Notes: generated from the sequence alone by a model not told the origin. Positions 24,422-33,709 are shown, numbered from the stretch's first letter. The stretch: DNA of 64,000 bases from NZ13-RE01 sp049718665 (GCA_049718665.1 JBNARO010000008.1:1-64000); one strand, 5' to 3'. Numbers and translations: made by a program.

Positions 24422-27400
24422 CTACTTTAGAATTTTTAATGTAATCAAAATGACTAATTCTTTGTCTGTCTGTTTGACACTTTTTGCTTTAAACAACTCG
24501 CCAATAATAGGAATGTCTCCTAAAATAGGAACCTTGTTTATACTCTCAATATCTTCTGTACGAAGGAGTCCACCAATAGCTAAGGTTTGTCCATCCGCTA
24601 AAGTAACTGTAGTTTGAGCTTCTCTTGTGGTTATCTGAGGAACTCCTTGTACAAATCCAGATAAAGTACTTACTTGAGGCCTAATTATAGCAGTAATAGT
24701 TCTATCAGGATTAACCTTTGGAGTGACTTCTAATATTATACCCGCATCTATATATGTAACTTCCTTAGTCCCATCAGGTTTTGTAGTTACTAATGGTACT
24801 CTATCTCCAATCATTATTCTGGTTTGCTTATCACTTAAAGTGGTTATACTGGGCTGAGCTAATATTTTTGCATCTTGTTGAGTCTCTAAAGCTTTAATAA
24901 CTGCAGGGATAGATATATCTGCAGATATCATGCTTACACTGAGGCTGGACCACCCCGCAGGAGCAGAGATTTTTATTCCCGAGCTTAGAGCTCCAGTACT
25001 CCAATCAATTCCTAAATCTTTAGTTTTTCCCCTTGAGACTTCCAATACATTTACATCTACACGAACTTGAGGTGTAGGCTTATCTACTTCTTTTATGACC
25101 TTCAAAACTTCGTCTATTTGGTCCGATGGTCCTTCCATAAATAGAATACTAGTTCTTGAATCATATTTAAAGGAAACGTCTTTTGCTTTATCTGCAACTA
25201 AAGGTTTTAGAATATCAAAGGTAATGTAGTTTAATTCCTTTTGCTCAACTCTAAGTTTTGGCTTCTCTTCAGCAATTTTTACCTCTTCTACTGGAGATAC
25301 AGTATAATAAATCTGCCCATCTTTCCTCTCTATAATTACTCCCGAAACCTTTCCTATCAACTCTAAAGCTTTATTCCATTCAACTTTATTCAAATATAAA
25401 TCTACTTCTCCCTTTACTTTTGGATCCAAAACAAAAGTAAAACCACTTTGTTTTGCCAAATCTCTCACCACATCCCGTATATCTGCTTTTCTAAGATCCC
25501 CTGAAACTACTAATTTATCATCCAATTTTTCCACTATTAATAAAGGTTTAGGCGTCTCTACTCCTATAGGCTGTAGTGAAGGTTGAGATATTTCTGCTAT
25601 CTTCTTCTTTTGAACATCTTCTCTATCTATTTTAGTTATTAATTCCTCAAGATTTCTTAGATCCAAATCATTTCCCCTCGCCAAAAGGAGACTGGTATTT
25701 TCATCATAACTTAACTTTAATCTCTCAGCTAAATCTTTCCACGCTCTTTTTATATCATCTAAAGTAATATATTTCAGAACAAATAACCTTATACTTTCTT
25801 GAGGCGCTACTTTCGTCTCTTCTTCTTTCCTTGGCACATCTATCTTCCCTATCAGCTCCNNNNNNNNNNNNNNNNNNNNNNNNNNNNNNNNNNNNNNNNN
25901 NNNNNNNNNNNNNNNNNNNNNNNNNNNNNNNNNNNNNNNNNNNNNNNNNNNNNNNNNNNTTAGTGTGTAAAGCTTTGTCTTCGCTAACTCTACTGGTAAT
26001 GCTACTTTCTCCTCTCTTGGTCTTACATATGTTACCTTGTCTACTTCCTCTATGTTTATATTCCCTATGCTACTTAGCATCTTCATTACTTCACTTAGCT
26101 CTACTCTGTTTAGATAAATCTCTACTTGCCCACTTACTTTCGGATCTATTACAAAGTTTATTCCTGCTTTCCTACCTATCTCCCTTATCACTTCTTTTAT
26201 GTCTACCCCCTTTAATTCTCCACTTATTAGTATCTTGTCCCCTTCCTTCTCTACATTCACAAGCTCCTTCGCTACTTTCGTCTCTTCTTCTTTCCTTGGC
26301 ACATCTATCTTCCCTATCAGCTCCTCAAGTACCTTCAAATCTTCTTCTTTACCTTGAGCTATTAGCAAACCTGTCTTCTCATCATAGCTTAAGTTCACGT
26401 TCTTCACTATTTGTCCTCCTACCCTCTGTAAATCCGCTAAGGTGATATATCTTAGTGTGTAAAGCTTTGTCTTCGCTAACTCTACTGGTAATGCTACTTT
26501 CTCCTCAGGTTTTACATAACTTATTTGTCCTATCCTTTCAATACTAAAACCTACAATTTTCCCTAAAAGGGAAAGTAATTCTTCTACAGGAACTCTATTT
26601 ACATAAAATTCTACCTCTCCTGATATCTTTGGGTCTACAACAAAATTTATTTCCGCTTTTCTTCCTAATTCTTTAAGGACTTCTCTAACCTCAACCCTTT
26701 TAAGTTCTCCAGTGACGTAAATTTTATTTCCTATCCTTTCTACTTTTACTAATTCTGAAGGCGCTAAAGTCGTGATTTCAGTTTTTCCTTCTTTCTTCCC
26801 TACTACTATTTCTCCTCCTTCTTTAACTTCATACCCAAATCCACTTCCCCTTATTATTAAATCTAAGGCCCTATCTACTGGAACACGATTAAAAGTGACA
26901 AATACCCCTCCACTTACATCTTTCTCTATAAATATGCTTTTACCTGTTTTTTTGGCTATTTCTTGTAAAATTTCTTTAATATCTTCTCCTTTTAAGTTTG
27001 CAGAAAGGTAGATGTTTTCACCAATTTTTTCGACGAAGATTTTTTCAGGAGGAACAGGGGTTTCAGTAATAATCTTCTCCATAGGGACATCTAAGGATTT
27101 TATAAAGTTTTCAACTTTTGCTATTTCTGAAGATGCTCCTGAGATAATTAACCAATTTCTATCTTCTTCTGTAGCTACGATAAGATTTTTATTGATATTA
27201 CTTACAAGGTCTTTAGCCTTTTTGACATCAAAATATTTTAACGAGAAGATTTTAGTAGTAACATTTCTACTTTCTAACTTCTGCATTTTATCCAAAGTAC
27301 TCACAATAAGAACATCCCCATGTTGAACATATCCTAAGTCACTGGCAGCTAAGAGAGAATAAAATGCATCTTTAAATGTCACATCCTTCAAATAAACACT

Positions 27401-28402
27401 TATTCTTCCTTGGACACTTATATCTGTTATAATATTTATCCCTACAAGTTGACCCATCGCTTTTAAGACATCTCTTATCTCTGCTCTATCAAAAGCAAGG
27501 GAGACTTTCTGTTGGAATTTATCAGTAGGGACTGATGGTTTAGGGATTTCCTCTTCTTTAGGAGTAGTAGTTATAGGCATGGTTTTTACTTCAATTTTTT
27601 CTATCTCCTTCTCTGGAAGCTTTGCCAAAATTTCCTCTGTTCCTACAACTAAGCCTCGTGATGTTTCTTTAATATTCACTTTTGGATAAGATATTTTTAA
27701 ATCAAAAACTAAACGAGTTATTAATGGCTCTTTTGAAAACTGAGAAATTCTTATCCCTATGAAAGGGCTGACATTTATATTGAAATTCTTTTTTGAAGTC
27801 TTATCTAAGGTATTTTCCAAATCTACAACAAATCTTAATGGGTTTTTTAGTAGTAAAGTTTTATAAGGAGGAATTAAGTTATTTTCAGTATTTATTACAA
27901 TCACTGGAGGTTTGAATTTATTATCTATAGTAATGCGAACTAGCTTAAATTCTCCTTTCTCCTCTTTTGAAACAGAAGGTGGTAAGGTTACCTTGGGTGC
28001 TTCTACTAAAACTCTTGGATTAAGAGATAAAGTAATACTTCCTAATTTTGTAGAAATTGCATATTTAGGAACTATGCCTATAAAATTAAATATTAAAGTA
28101 AGAACTTCCTTCTTACTATCTTCTTGAAAATCAATTTTACTTAAGAAGCCCTTATTTATTTCTAATGATTTCCCCCTGATCTTATTTTCAACCTTTTCTA
28201 AGTTCAAAAGTAGTTGTGTGCCTTTTAGAGCTATATTATATTTAGGGATAGTAGGAGGAGAAAAAAATAATATAACCTCCATAGAACCAGGGGTTAACTC
28301 TTTAACCTGGATGCTTACTAAGGATGTAATTCCTGCTAAAGTTATTAAAGTTAAATTTAATATTAAGAATAATACCAACAAAACTTTTCTAAAAAATCTC
28401 AA
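24422..28402 (-). CDS. pilQ: Giant PilQ-like secretin with repeated STN/N1 modules
   Basis: About 1326 residues as assembled, far longer than usual 400-770 residue PilQ. It would form the outer-membrane pore for type IV pili or secretion. Order: signal peptide (1-26), two AMIN-like domains (about 30-125 and 145-260), then about five STN-type domains alternating with N1-like domains (about 300-1110), and the secretin core (about 1115-1326) ending in VPILGDIPIIGELF. The TTG at 28402 has GGAGG eight bases upstream and directly follows the pilP stop; a GTG at 28411 overlaps the ribosome binding site. A 100-N gap makes residues 815-848 unknown, so true length is uncertain. Confidence 0.88.
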   Translation of the reverse strand: MRFFRKVLLVLFLILNLTLITLAGITSLVSIQVKELTPGSMEVILFFSPPTIPKYNIALKGTQLLLNLEKVENKIRGKSLEINKGFLSKIDFQEDSKKEVLTLIFNFIGIVPKYAISTKLGSITLSLNPRVLVEAPKVTLPPSVSKEEKGEFKLVRITIDNKFKPPVIVINTENNLIPPYKTLLLKNPLRFVVDLENTLDKTSKKNFNINVSPFIGIRISQFSKEPLITRLVFDLKISYPKVNIKETSRGLVVGTEEILAKLPEKEIEKIEVKTMPITTTPKEEEIPKPSVPTDKFQQKVSLAFDRAEIRDVLKAMGQLVGINIITDISVQGRISVYLKDVTFKDAFYSLLAASDLGYVQHGDVLIVSTLDKMQKLESRNVTTKIFSLKYFDVKKAKDLVSNINKNLIVATEEDRNWLIISGASSEIAKVENFIKSLDVPMEKIITETPVPPEKIFVEKIGENIYLSANLKGEDIKEILQEIAKKTGKSIFIEKDVSGGVFVTFNRVPVDRALDLIIRGSGFGYEVKEGGEIVVGKKEGKTEITTLAPSELVKVERIGNKIYVTGELKRVEVREVLKELGRKAEINFVVDPKISGEVEFYVNRVPVEELLSLLGKIVGFSIERIGQISYVKPEEKVALPVELAKTKLYTLRYITLADLQRVGGQIVKNVNLSYDEKTGLLIAQGKEEDLKVLEELIGKIDVPRKEEETKVAKELVNVEKEGDKILISGELKGVDIKEVIREIGRKAGINFVIDPKVSGQVEIYLNRVELSEVMKMLSSIGNINIEEVDKVTYVRPREEKVALPVELAKTKLYTLXXXXXXXXXXXXXXXXXXXXXXXXXXXXXXXXXXELIGKIDVPRKEEETKVAPQESIRLFVLKYITLDDIKRAWKDLAERLKLSYDENTSLLLARGNDLDLRNLEELITKIDREDVQKKKIAEISQPSLQPIGVETPKPLLIVEKLDDKLVVSGDLRKADIRDVVRDLAKQSGFTFVLDPKVKGEVDLYLNKVEWNKALELIGKVSGVIIERKDGQIYYTVSPVEEVKIAEEKPKLRVEQKELNYITFDILKPLVADKAKDVSFKYDSRTSILFMEGPSDQIDEVLKVIKEVDKPTPQVRVDVNVLEVSRGKTKDLGIDWSTGALSSGIKISAPAGWSSLSVSMISADISIPAVIKALETQQDAKILAQPSITTLSDKQTRIMIGDRVPLVTTKPDGTKEVTYIDAGIILEVTPKVNPDRTITAIIRPQVSTLSGFVQGVPQITTREAQTTVTLADGQTLAIGGLLRTEDIESINKVPILGDIPIIGELFKAKSVKQTDKELVILITLKILK
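25805..26014 (-). repeat. Copy 2 of a 237-bp internal duplication in the secretin, with gap
   Basis: The 55 bases before the gap (25805-25859) and the 55 after it (25960-26014) are identical to both ends of the block at 26270-26506. The middle is hidden by 100 N. Confidence 0.9.
25860..25959. other. Assembly gap (100 N)
   Basis: Exactly 100 N, a conventional scaffold gap length. The flanks match 26324 and 26452, so a copy of 26325-26451 (127 bases) would close it, or 127 plus further repeat units. 100 and 127 leave the same reading frame, so the gene only appears intact by luck. Confidence 0.97.
26270..26506 (-). repeat. Copy 1 of the 237-bp internal duplication in the secretin
   Basis: Encodes 79 residues, mainly an N1-like domain from ALPVELAKTKLYTL to ELIGKIDVPRKEEETKVA. 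The second copy is 492 bases away by its right flank (164 codons, one STN+N1 module). Flanking STN parts have diverged, so this block was recently duplicated or homogenised. Confidence 0.9.
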
Positions 28403-28403
28403 A

Positions 28404-28982
28404 CTATTCACCTCCTAATTTTAATATGGCGATCTCTTTCCCCTTTTTCAAAGTTATACTTTTTTCATCTATACTTGATACATAAATATTCTCTTTAATT
28501 TTTTGTCCATGCTTAACTATATATCCTCTATCTCCTTCTTCAAGAATAGCATAAAACACATTTCCAACCTTTATTACTCCTGTCAATCTAAAATCTGAAG
28601 CAAAAGATTTTTCTTGAGAAATCACTTTTATAGGAGTGCTTGGAATCTCTTTCTTCGGCTGTTCCTTTATGATCTCTTGTTTAGAAGTACTCCCTACTTC
28701 AGGAAATGGAATTACAGGAACAAAAGGGTTGTCCCTTCCTAAAGCAATATTAGGATAAGTATAAACTGTTTCTTTATAAGTTAAAGTGCTTAAAACCTGG
28801 GTTATAGTATCAGTAAAGGAGGGTACTGTAGAGACTTTTGATCTTCCCACTTCAATTTTAGGTGGTAAGGTCAAAAAATTAGCATAATAATAATATCCTA
28901 CACCTCCAAATAATATTAAGCCTCCAATAATTGCAACTATTAATTTTAATTTAGGGTCCTTAAATAAGGAATTTAAATCCAT
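28404..28982 (-). CDS. pilP: PilP-like pilus assembly protein
   Basis: 192 residues with one N-terminal membrane helix (about 13-33), a proline/threonine-rich linker with RDNPFVPV (about 90) and a small beta domain (SDFRLTGVIKVGNVFYAILEEGDRGYIVKHGQ, about 128-160). This is the build of PilP, the lipoprotein or membrane-anchored link between PilNO and the secretin. No lipobox is seen. Identity rests largely on its place between pilO and pilQ. Confidence 0.7.
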   Translation of the reverse strand: MDLNSLFKDPKLKLIVAIIGGLILFGGVGYYYYANFLTLPPKIEVGRSKVSTVPSFTDTITQVLSTLTYKETVYTYPNIALGRDNPFVPVIPFPEVGSTSKQEIIKEQPKKEIPSTPIKVISQEKSFASDFRLTGVIKVGNVFYAILEEGDRGYIVKHGQKIKENIYVSSIDEKSITLKKGKEIAILKLGGE

Positions 28983-28994
28983 TATCTTCCCCCT

Positions 28995-29543
28995 CTAATG
29001 AGTAATAAAGGTAGATATAATAAAGCTATATTTTAATAAAGATGCTTGAGGATTCAAAGGAACTATCCTTAGATTTTTGATTAACATGAACCGAGGAGCA
29101 GTTTTAATCTTAGAAAGAAAAAGCAAAAAGGAACCATAACTTCCTTCCATATCTACATTATAACTATACTCCTCGTATGGAGGGGATGAGGTTTTTTTAT
29201 CAATTTTTGGTGTAGAAGTTGGAAGTGGCTTAAAACTGTTTATTTTCAAGTTTGATTCTTTAGATATTTTTTCTATGTGTATTAAAAGGCTCGGTAGATC
29301 CTCTTTTGCAGGAAGCTTTTCTTGAATCTCTGAGTATCGTTGAATAGCTTCTTTAAATTTATCCCACTCCTCTAATAATTTTTTATAATTCAACTGGTAC
29401 CTCAAAAGAGTTTGTCTATTCGTCTCAATACTCTCCATAAGCGTTGCCCTTTCTACTTCGAGAGGGCGATACATAAAGAAATAAAAGGCACATACTATTA
29501 ATAATAAGATTGCAGAAAGTATAATCCAAATATTTATCTTCAT
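28995..29543 (-). CDS. pilO: PilO-like pilus assembly protein
   Basis: 182 residues: short cytoplasmic start, one membrane helix (about 6-25), coiled coil (about 30-75) and a ferredoxin-like C-terminal domain (YNVDMEGSYGSFLLFLSKI, about 128). PilO pairs with PilN in the inner-membrane alignment complex. Overlaps pilN by four bases. Confidence 0.82.
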   Translation of the reverse strand: MKINIWIILSAILLLIVCAFYFFMYRPLEVERATLMESIETNRQTLLRYQLNYKKLLEEWDKFKEAIQRYSEIQEKLPAKEDLPSLLIHIEKISKESNLKINSFKPLPTSTPKIDKKTSSPPYEEYSYNVDMEGSYGSFLLFLSKIKTAPRFMLIKNLRIVPLNPQASLLKYSFIISTFITH

Positions 29544-30091
29544 TGCTCTCCTCTCTTATATAAAGCTGATATTTGGAAATTTATAGATTCATAGGGTGGG
29601 CTTCCAACTCTTTGAGCAAAACTTAATTTTACATTTTCCCATAACCCTAAGTTCTCCATTTGAGCTAAAAAAATAGCTACATCATTATAAGACAAAGCAA
29701 AACCTTCTAAATTCAAATTTAAATCTTCTACAGAAAAATTTTTAATCCATAAATTCTTTGGAGTATTTCTATTTAACTCCTCAAATACCTCTAACCAAGA
29801 TATCTCTTTTTGGGATATTTCCTCTAAAAGTTTTAATTTTTCACTATATTGCTTTTTCAACTCATCTATTTTTTGAAGTTCTCTTATTCTATCCTTTATA
29901 GAACTTATCTGCTCTTCCAAAGAAGTATTTTCAATTCTCAAATTTCTTACTTCCATCAAAAGATTTCTATAAAGAGTTAATCCTCCTAAAAGAACAATAA
30001 GAAGAATAACAAAAAAAAGTAATCCTAAAAAAGGAATTCTTATTACTTCTCTTCTTTTTACCACTCTTGGTAATAAATTTATCCTGAACAT
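29540..30091 (-). CDS. pilN: PilN-like pilus assembly protein
   Basis: 183 residues. It starts with FRINLLPR, the short cytoplasmic motif that docks into PilM, followed by a membrane helix (about 20-42), a coiled coil (about 45-85) and a periplasmic domain (WLEVFEELNRNTPKNLWI, about 98). Three bases after pilM. Confidence 0.88.
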   Translation of the reverse strand: MFRINLLPRVVKRREVIRIPFLGLLFFVILLIVLLGGLTLYRNLLMEVRNLRIENTSLEEQISSIKDRIRELQKIDELKKQYSEKLKLLEEISQKEISWLEVFEELNRNTPKNLWIKNFSVEDLNLNLEGFALSYNDVAIFLAQMENLGLWENVKLSFAQRVGSPPYESINFQISALYKRGEQ

Positions 30092-30094
30092 ACC

Positions 30095-31084
30095 TTATAC
30101 TTCTCCCCAAAAAAGAAGTCCTAAAGGAACACTCCATTTTGGTAAATTCTGTTGAAATTCAGGTATAATGTTCTTATTCTTAACTTGTATTCCCATTTCT
30201 GTTAAAGACAAGGGAGAAATTTCTGCTGGTATTCCTAACATGGCTTCTAATAACTCTACAAAATCTTTATTTAATACATTATCTCCTAAAAGAACTAACT
30301 TTTCAATACGTTCTTCAGGATATTGCATATAGAAAAAGTTAATATTCTGATATATCTCTTTTAAATAATCTTCTAACAAAAAAGATTTGCTTAAATCATC
30401 TAATTCTTCATCTTCAAACCATTCCTTAGTAGATATGGTTCTGAAAAAGAAAGGCTTTTTATCTTTAGAGACTATTAGATCAACAAATTTATATCGAGAA
30501 TAGAGAAACAATGTTGATTCTTGGGGGATGTCTTTCTTTTCCTTAATTGCAGAACGAATTGCAGAAAAAGAACTTATATCTACTAATTCTGGCTCTAAAC
30601 CTATATTCTTTACAACATCTAAATAAGGATTAAGAACTTCAGATGGGGTAACTACCAATAATAAACGATATTCTTTTGTTCCTTCCCTTTCTACAGTTTC
30701 TAATATTTGGAAATCAAAATAAACATCTTCCGCTGGAAAAGGAATATATCTTTCTAATTCCCACCTCAGAGCGTCTCTGATTTCTTCTTCAGGCATATAT
30801 GTAAAATTTATAAGTCTTACTACCGTATTTTGGGCTGGAATAGAGAATAAAGCCTTTCCCTTTTTAATTTTAAAGTTTTTAAGTATCTTTTTTAAAGTCT
30901 CCTCAACAACCTCTGGCTTTGCAATTTGCCCCATCTGAAAAGTATCGTCAGGAAGGTTTTCCTCTAAAACATGCTTTATAATAACTTTATTTTTTTTCCT
31001 TCCCGCATGAATCACTCGTAAAGGATTATTAAAATCTATACTTAAGACTTGTTCTTCAGGACTAAATAAATCTTTTATACCCAT
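30095..31084 (-). CDS. pilM: PilM-like actin-fold pilus assembly ATPase
   Basis: 329 residues of the PilM/FtsA-like actin fold. ALFSIPAQNTVVRLINFTYMPEEEIRDALRWELERYIPFP (about 80-120) is the diagnostic stretch. PilM sits in the cytoplasm and binds the PilN N-terminus, linking the motor to the alignment complex. AGGAGAG precedes the ATG. Confidence 0.9.
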   Translation of the reverse strand: MGIKDLFSPEEQVLSIDFNNPLRVIHAGRKKNKVIIKHVLEENLPDDTFQMGQIAKPEVVEETLKKILKNFKIKKGKALFSIPAQNTVVRLINFTYMPEEEIRDALRWELERYIPFPAEDVYFDFQILETVEREGTKEYRLLLVVTPSEVLNPYLDVVKNIGLEPELVDISSFSAIRSAIKEKKDIPQESTLFLYSRYKFVDLIVSKDKKPFFFRTISTKEWFEDEELDDLSKSFLLEDYLKEIYQNINFFYMQYPEERIEKLVLLGDNVLNKDFVELLEAMLGIPAEISPLSLTEMGIQVKNKNIIPEFQQNLPKWSVPLGLLFWGEV

Positions 31085-31096
31085 TTTTTAACTCTC

Positions 31097-32281
31097 CTAA
31101 TATTCTCGCCAAGAAAGAATTTTTAGATTTCCTCTTGTTTTCTCCACAACATTTGGTATTCCATGGGTAAGAAGAATGTTATTTATATAATCTCTTCTAT
31201 GCTTTAAGGTACTGTTTCCGCCAATATCTACAACTTCTCCTATGGATGATCCTTCAATGATAGGATCACCATAAATAGTTAAATCATCGGGGACAGTATC
31301 CATATCTACCGCATAAACTATACCTTTTATTTTATTTCCTGTTCCAGTAATTCTTAAACTTCCCTTCACAATAACCATTCCTTGAAACTCTACATTTCCT
31401 GACATCTTTGCAGATCCGTCAATGTATATTACCAATGACCAAGTGTTATAAGTTTTTGTACTGGCATTATACCAGTTAGGATTACTTTGTGCTATATTTA
31501 CTAAATCTTTTAAGTCAATATTATTTCCTGTTCTATATAAGCCTTGAGCTATAGATATAGTTCTTAAATAAGTCTCATTTAAGCGAGGCATTTCTATGGA
31601 AGAATCATTAGCAATAACATCTCTTCCTAAGACAGGATTATAAGTCCCATTAATAGAGGGGGGATTATTCAAATCTACATTTCCCCGAGAGTAAATAGCA
31701 GTATCAAAAGTTCCATCAGGTAGGCGCTCTCCTTCTATAACTGCACTTCCCCCCTTAAACTCTACACTTCTTCCTGCAAAAACAGTATATCTAAAAGCAT
31801 CTAAAGAGATTTCGTCAACTCTTCCATATATCTCTATAGTTCTTTTGGCAGAATAATTTGTAATGGAAGGAACATAACCTATACTTCTTACAATAAAAAA
31901 ATCCCCCTGGGATAATATTCCTCCCTCATTGATTAAGGCATTAGTATATACTGCAGATACTGTGTATTCTCCTAAGCTAATAGGAAATTCATAACTACCT
32001 GTTATTTTTGTTCCTGAAGTTTCAGTTATGGTATAGGTAACATTCAAACTGTAAAAGGTTTTTTCTGACGAGATCTGTAAATTTGCTAAGTCTTTATTAG
32101 TGTTAATTAAATATACTGCATTTTGTAATCCTGCTTGACTAATATAAAAAGCTTGATTACTTTCTACCTGTCTTCTAACCATTAAATTTTCAGGAGGAAT
32201 TAGAGATAAAATTATCCCTCCAAGAATAAAAAGGAAAAGGATTATACTAACTACCAGAACCAATTGTCCCTTTTCCTTCAT
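31097..32281 (-). CDS. PilX-like minor pilus protein
   Basis: 394 residues. The N-terminus KEKGQLVLVVSIILFLFILGG is a class III-like signal and hydrophobic stalk without the usual glutamate at +5, followed by SNQAFYISQAGLQNAVYLIN (about 45-60), the typical PilX N-terminal pattern. The rest is a beta-rich outer domain with Gly/Asn/Ser-rich repeats that I do not recognise. ATG 32281 lies eight bases after AAAGGAG; an upstream GTG (32290) is too close. Sits in a run of four pilin-like genes. Confidence 0.75.
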   Translation of the reverse strand: MKEKGQLVLVVSIILFLFILGGIILSLIPPENLMVRRQVESNQAFYISQAGLQNAVYLINTNKDLANLQISSEKTFYSLNVTYTITETSGTKITGSYEFPISLGEYTVSAVYTNALINEGGILSQGDFFIVRSIGYVPSITNYSAKRTIEIYGRVDEISLDAFRYTVFAGRSVEFKGGSAVIEGERLPDGTFDTAIYSRGNVDLNNPPSINGTYNPVLGRDVIANDSSIEMPRLNETYLRTISIAQGLYRTGNNIDLKDLVNIAQSNPNWYNASTKTYNTWSLVIYIDGSAKMSGNVEFQGMVIVKGSLRITGTGNKIKGIVYAVDMDTVPDDLTIYGDPIIEGSSIGEVVDIGGNSTLKHRRDYINNILLTHGIPNVVEKTRGNLKILSWREY

Positions 32282-32304
32282 TTTCATCACTCCTTTTTAA
32301 TATT

Positions 32305-32859
32305 TTACCTCAAAAAATAGGTTTCTTTAGCAGGAAGATATATGGAAAAAGTCAAAGTATATTCTGGCTGATTATCATTATTTGCATCTAATCTAAGACT
32401 AACAAAGATTATATTTGATAAATTAGGAGAGATAGGATTTCCAGAATAATCTAAATAAGAGAAAATAGGAATCAAAACTTTGATATTATTCTCTGTTAGA
32501 GGATTATTCCCCACCCATAAACTTCCCTGCTTTACTTGTCTTCTTAATATTCCATTATTATCTACGTAATATCTAATAGTAGATAAAGTAGAGGATACAA
32601 TACCCAAGTTTATTTCATATACAGAATAAGAAAAGATCAAACTACTACCATCAGAAGTAGGATCTATAGATTCTGCTCTTTTAACCTCTCTTATTAATCT
32701 ATCAGATACTAAACGAGCATTTCTTTGAAGATCTATCCTCTGAGTAATCCTTTGATAGCTTTGGGAACCTATAACTAAAAAATTTATTATAGCAAGTATT
32801 ACTATAAAAGAGACCGCTATGCTTATTAAAAGTTCTGTTAATGTAAATCCCTTTCTCAT
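32305..32859 (-). CDS. Type IV pilin-like protein, PilW type
   Basis: 184 residues. MRKGFTLTELLISIAVSF is a textbook class III prepilin signal: short basic leader, cleavage after Gly4, glutamate at +5. The conserved RNARLVSDRLIREVKRAES helix (about 46-64) and later beta strands with RYYVDNNGILRRQ fit PilW-type minor pilins. ATG overlaps the stop of the preceding pilin gene (TAATG). Confidence 0.85.
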   Translation of the reverse strand: MRKGFTLTELLISIAVSFIVILAIINFLVIGSQSYQRITQRIDLQRNARLVSDRLIREVKRAESIDPTSDGSSLIFSYSVYEINLGIVSSTLSTIRYYVDNNGILRRQVKQGSLWVGNNPLTENNIKVLIPIFSYLDYSGNPISPNLSNIIFVSLRLDANNDNQPEYTLTFSIYLPAKETYFLR

Positions 32860-33251
32860 TAGGGTTTAGACCTCAAAATTTCTAAGGATAAACTTTTTGT
32901 TTGGGTTCCATCTTTCCAATAAACAAATAAAGTTATTACTTTACACCAAGTATATGGAACTCTCAAAGTATAAGTAACAGTAAAACTTGAATTTCCTACT
33001 TTTACTGTCTTTGGATAATTAGTAGAAAGAAAGCTTTCAATCTGTGTAAAGCTTTTTGCATTAATCATCTCTGCCTCTTTTATTAAAATATGATTTCCTT
33101 GAAGAAGATTACTTATAATGGGATACTGAAATAATCCAAAAGAATACATTTGAAAAACAGCAAGCATAGCAATGGATAGAATTATTCCTACAATCACCAC
33201 TTCTAAAAGGCTAAATCCTTCTTTTTCACCAATTAGTTGGTGGAAAATCAC
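32859..33251 (-). CDS. Type IV pilin-like protein, PilV type
   Basis: 130 residues. A class III signal EG-FSLLEVVIVGIILS (cleavage after about residue 12, Glu at +5) and short C-terminal domain ending in a beta strand (TQTKSLSLEILR). The in-frame start is GTG at 33251, overlapping the previous gene by 26 bases; there is no good ribosome binding site, so translation is likely coupled. Confidence 0.8.
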   Translation of the reverse strand: MIFHQLIGEKEGFSLLEVVIVGIILSIAMLAVFQMYSFGLFQYPIISNLLQGNHILIKEAEMINAKSFTQIESFLSTNYPKTVKVGNSSFTVTYTLRVPYTWCKVITLFVYWKDGTQTKSLSLEILRSKP

Positions 33252-33708
33252 TTATCCAAATCCTCCCTGTAGCAGGGGTAACAATTATATATTTTCTCAA
33301 ACTTCCTTTTCCTAATACTACAGTCCCTCCTGAAGAGGGTATCCCCAAAGGAGTAAAATATAATGAAGTTAAGCCTCCAAAATTAGCAGATATAAGATCA
33401 ACATTATATTTTTTAAGATCAAACTTTTTATATACTTTATAGCTATTGCTATTTGAATTATAAACCTTCCAAAGACATAATTCAATAGTAGGATAAAATT
33501 CCCATATATCATAATAATCACTATTCTGAGAACACGAGCTTTCTTGAAAAAGTCTTAAATTAGTCAACAAATATATAGAGGCTTCTTCTAAGTCTAATCT
33601 ATGCATAAAGTCTATAAAGTAAAAACTAAAAATAGTGATAAGAAGAGAAAATACTAAAAGCACAAAAAATACCTCTATGAGAGTAAAACCCTTTTCTACT
33701 TTTCTCAT
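33226..33708 (-). CDS. Type IV pseudopilin (GspH/FimT-like)
   Basis: 160 residues. RKVEKGFTLIEVFFVLLVFSLL carries the class III prepilin cleavage site (after Gly7) with glutamate at +5. The C-terminal half has GGTVVLGKGSLRKYIIVTPATGRI, the kind of repeat found in GspH/FimT minor pilins. The ATG at 33708 is one base past the pilD stop; the frame stays open 54 bases upstream, but those codons encode no pilin leader. Confidence 0.82.
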   Translation of the reverse strand: MRKVEKGFTLIEVFFVLLVFSLLITIFSFYFIDFMHRLDLEEASIYLLTNLRLFQESSCSQNSDYYDIWEFYPTIELCLWKVYNSNSNSYKVYKKFDLKKYNVDLISANFGGLTSLYFTPLGIPSSGGTVVLGKGSLRKYIIVTPATGRIWISDFPPTNW

Positions 33709-33709
33709 T

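Noticed and set aside
25960..26445. Plus-strand frame opposite the secretin repeat, Leu/Ser-rich
   Set aside because: Shadow of the repeated secretin code; low complexity, crosses the N gap and has no ribosome binding site.
24422..28402. Repeats as a CRISPR array or mobile element
   Set aside because: The repeats are in frame, protein-coding, few and 492 bases apart, with no terminal inverted repeats or spacers.
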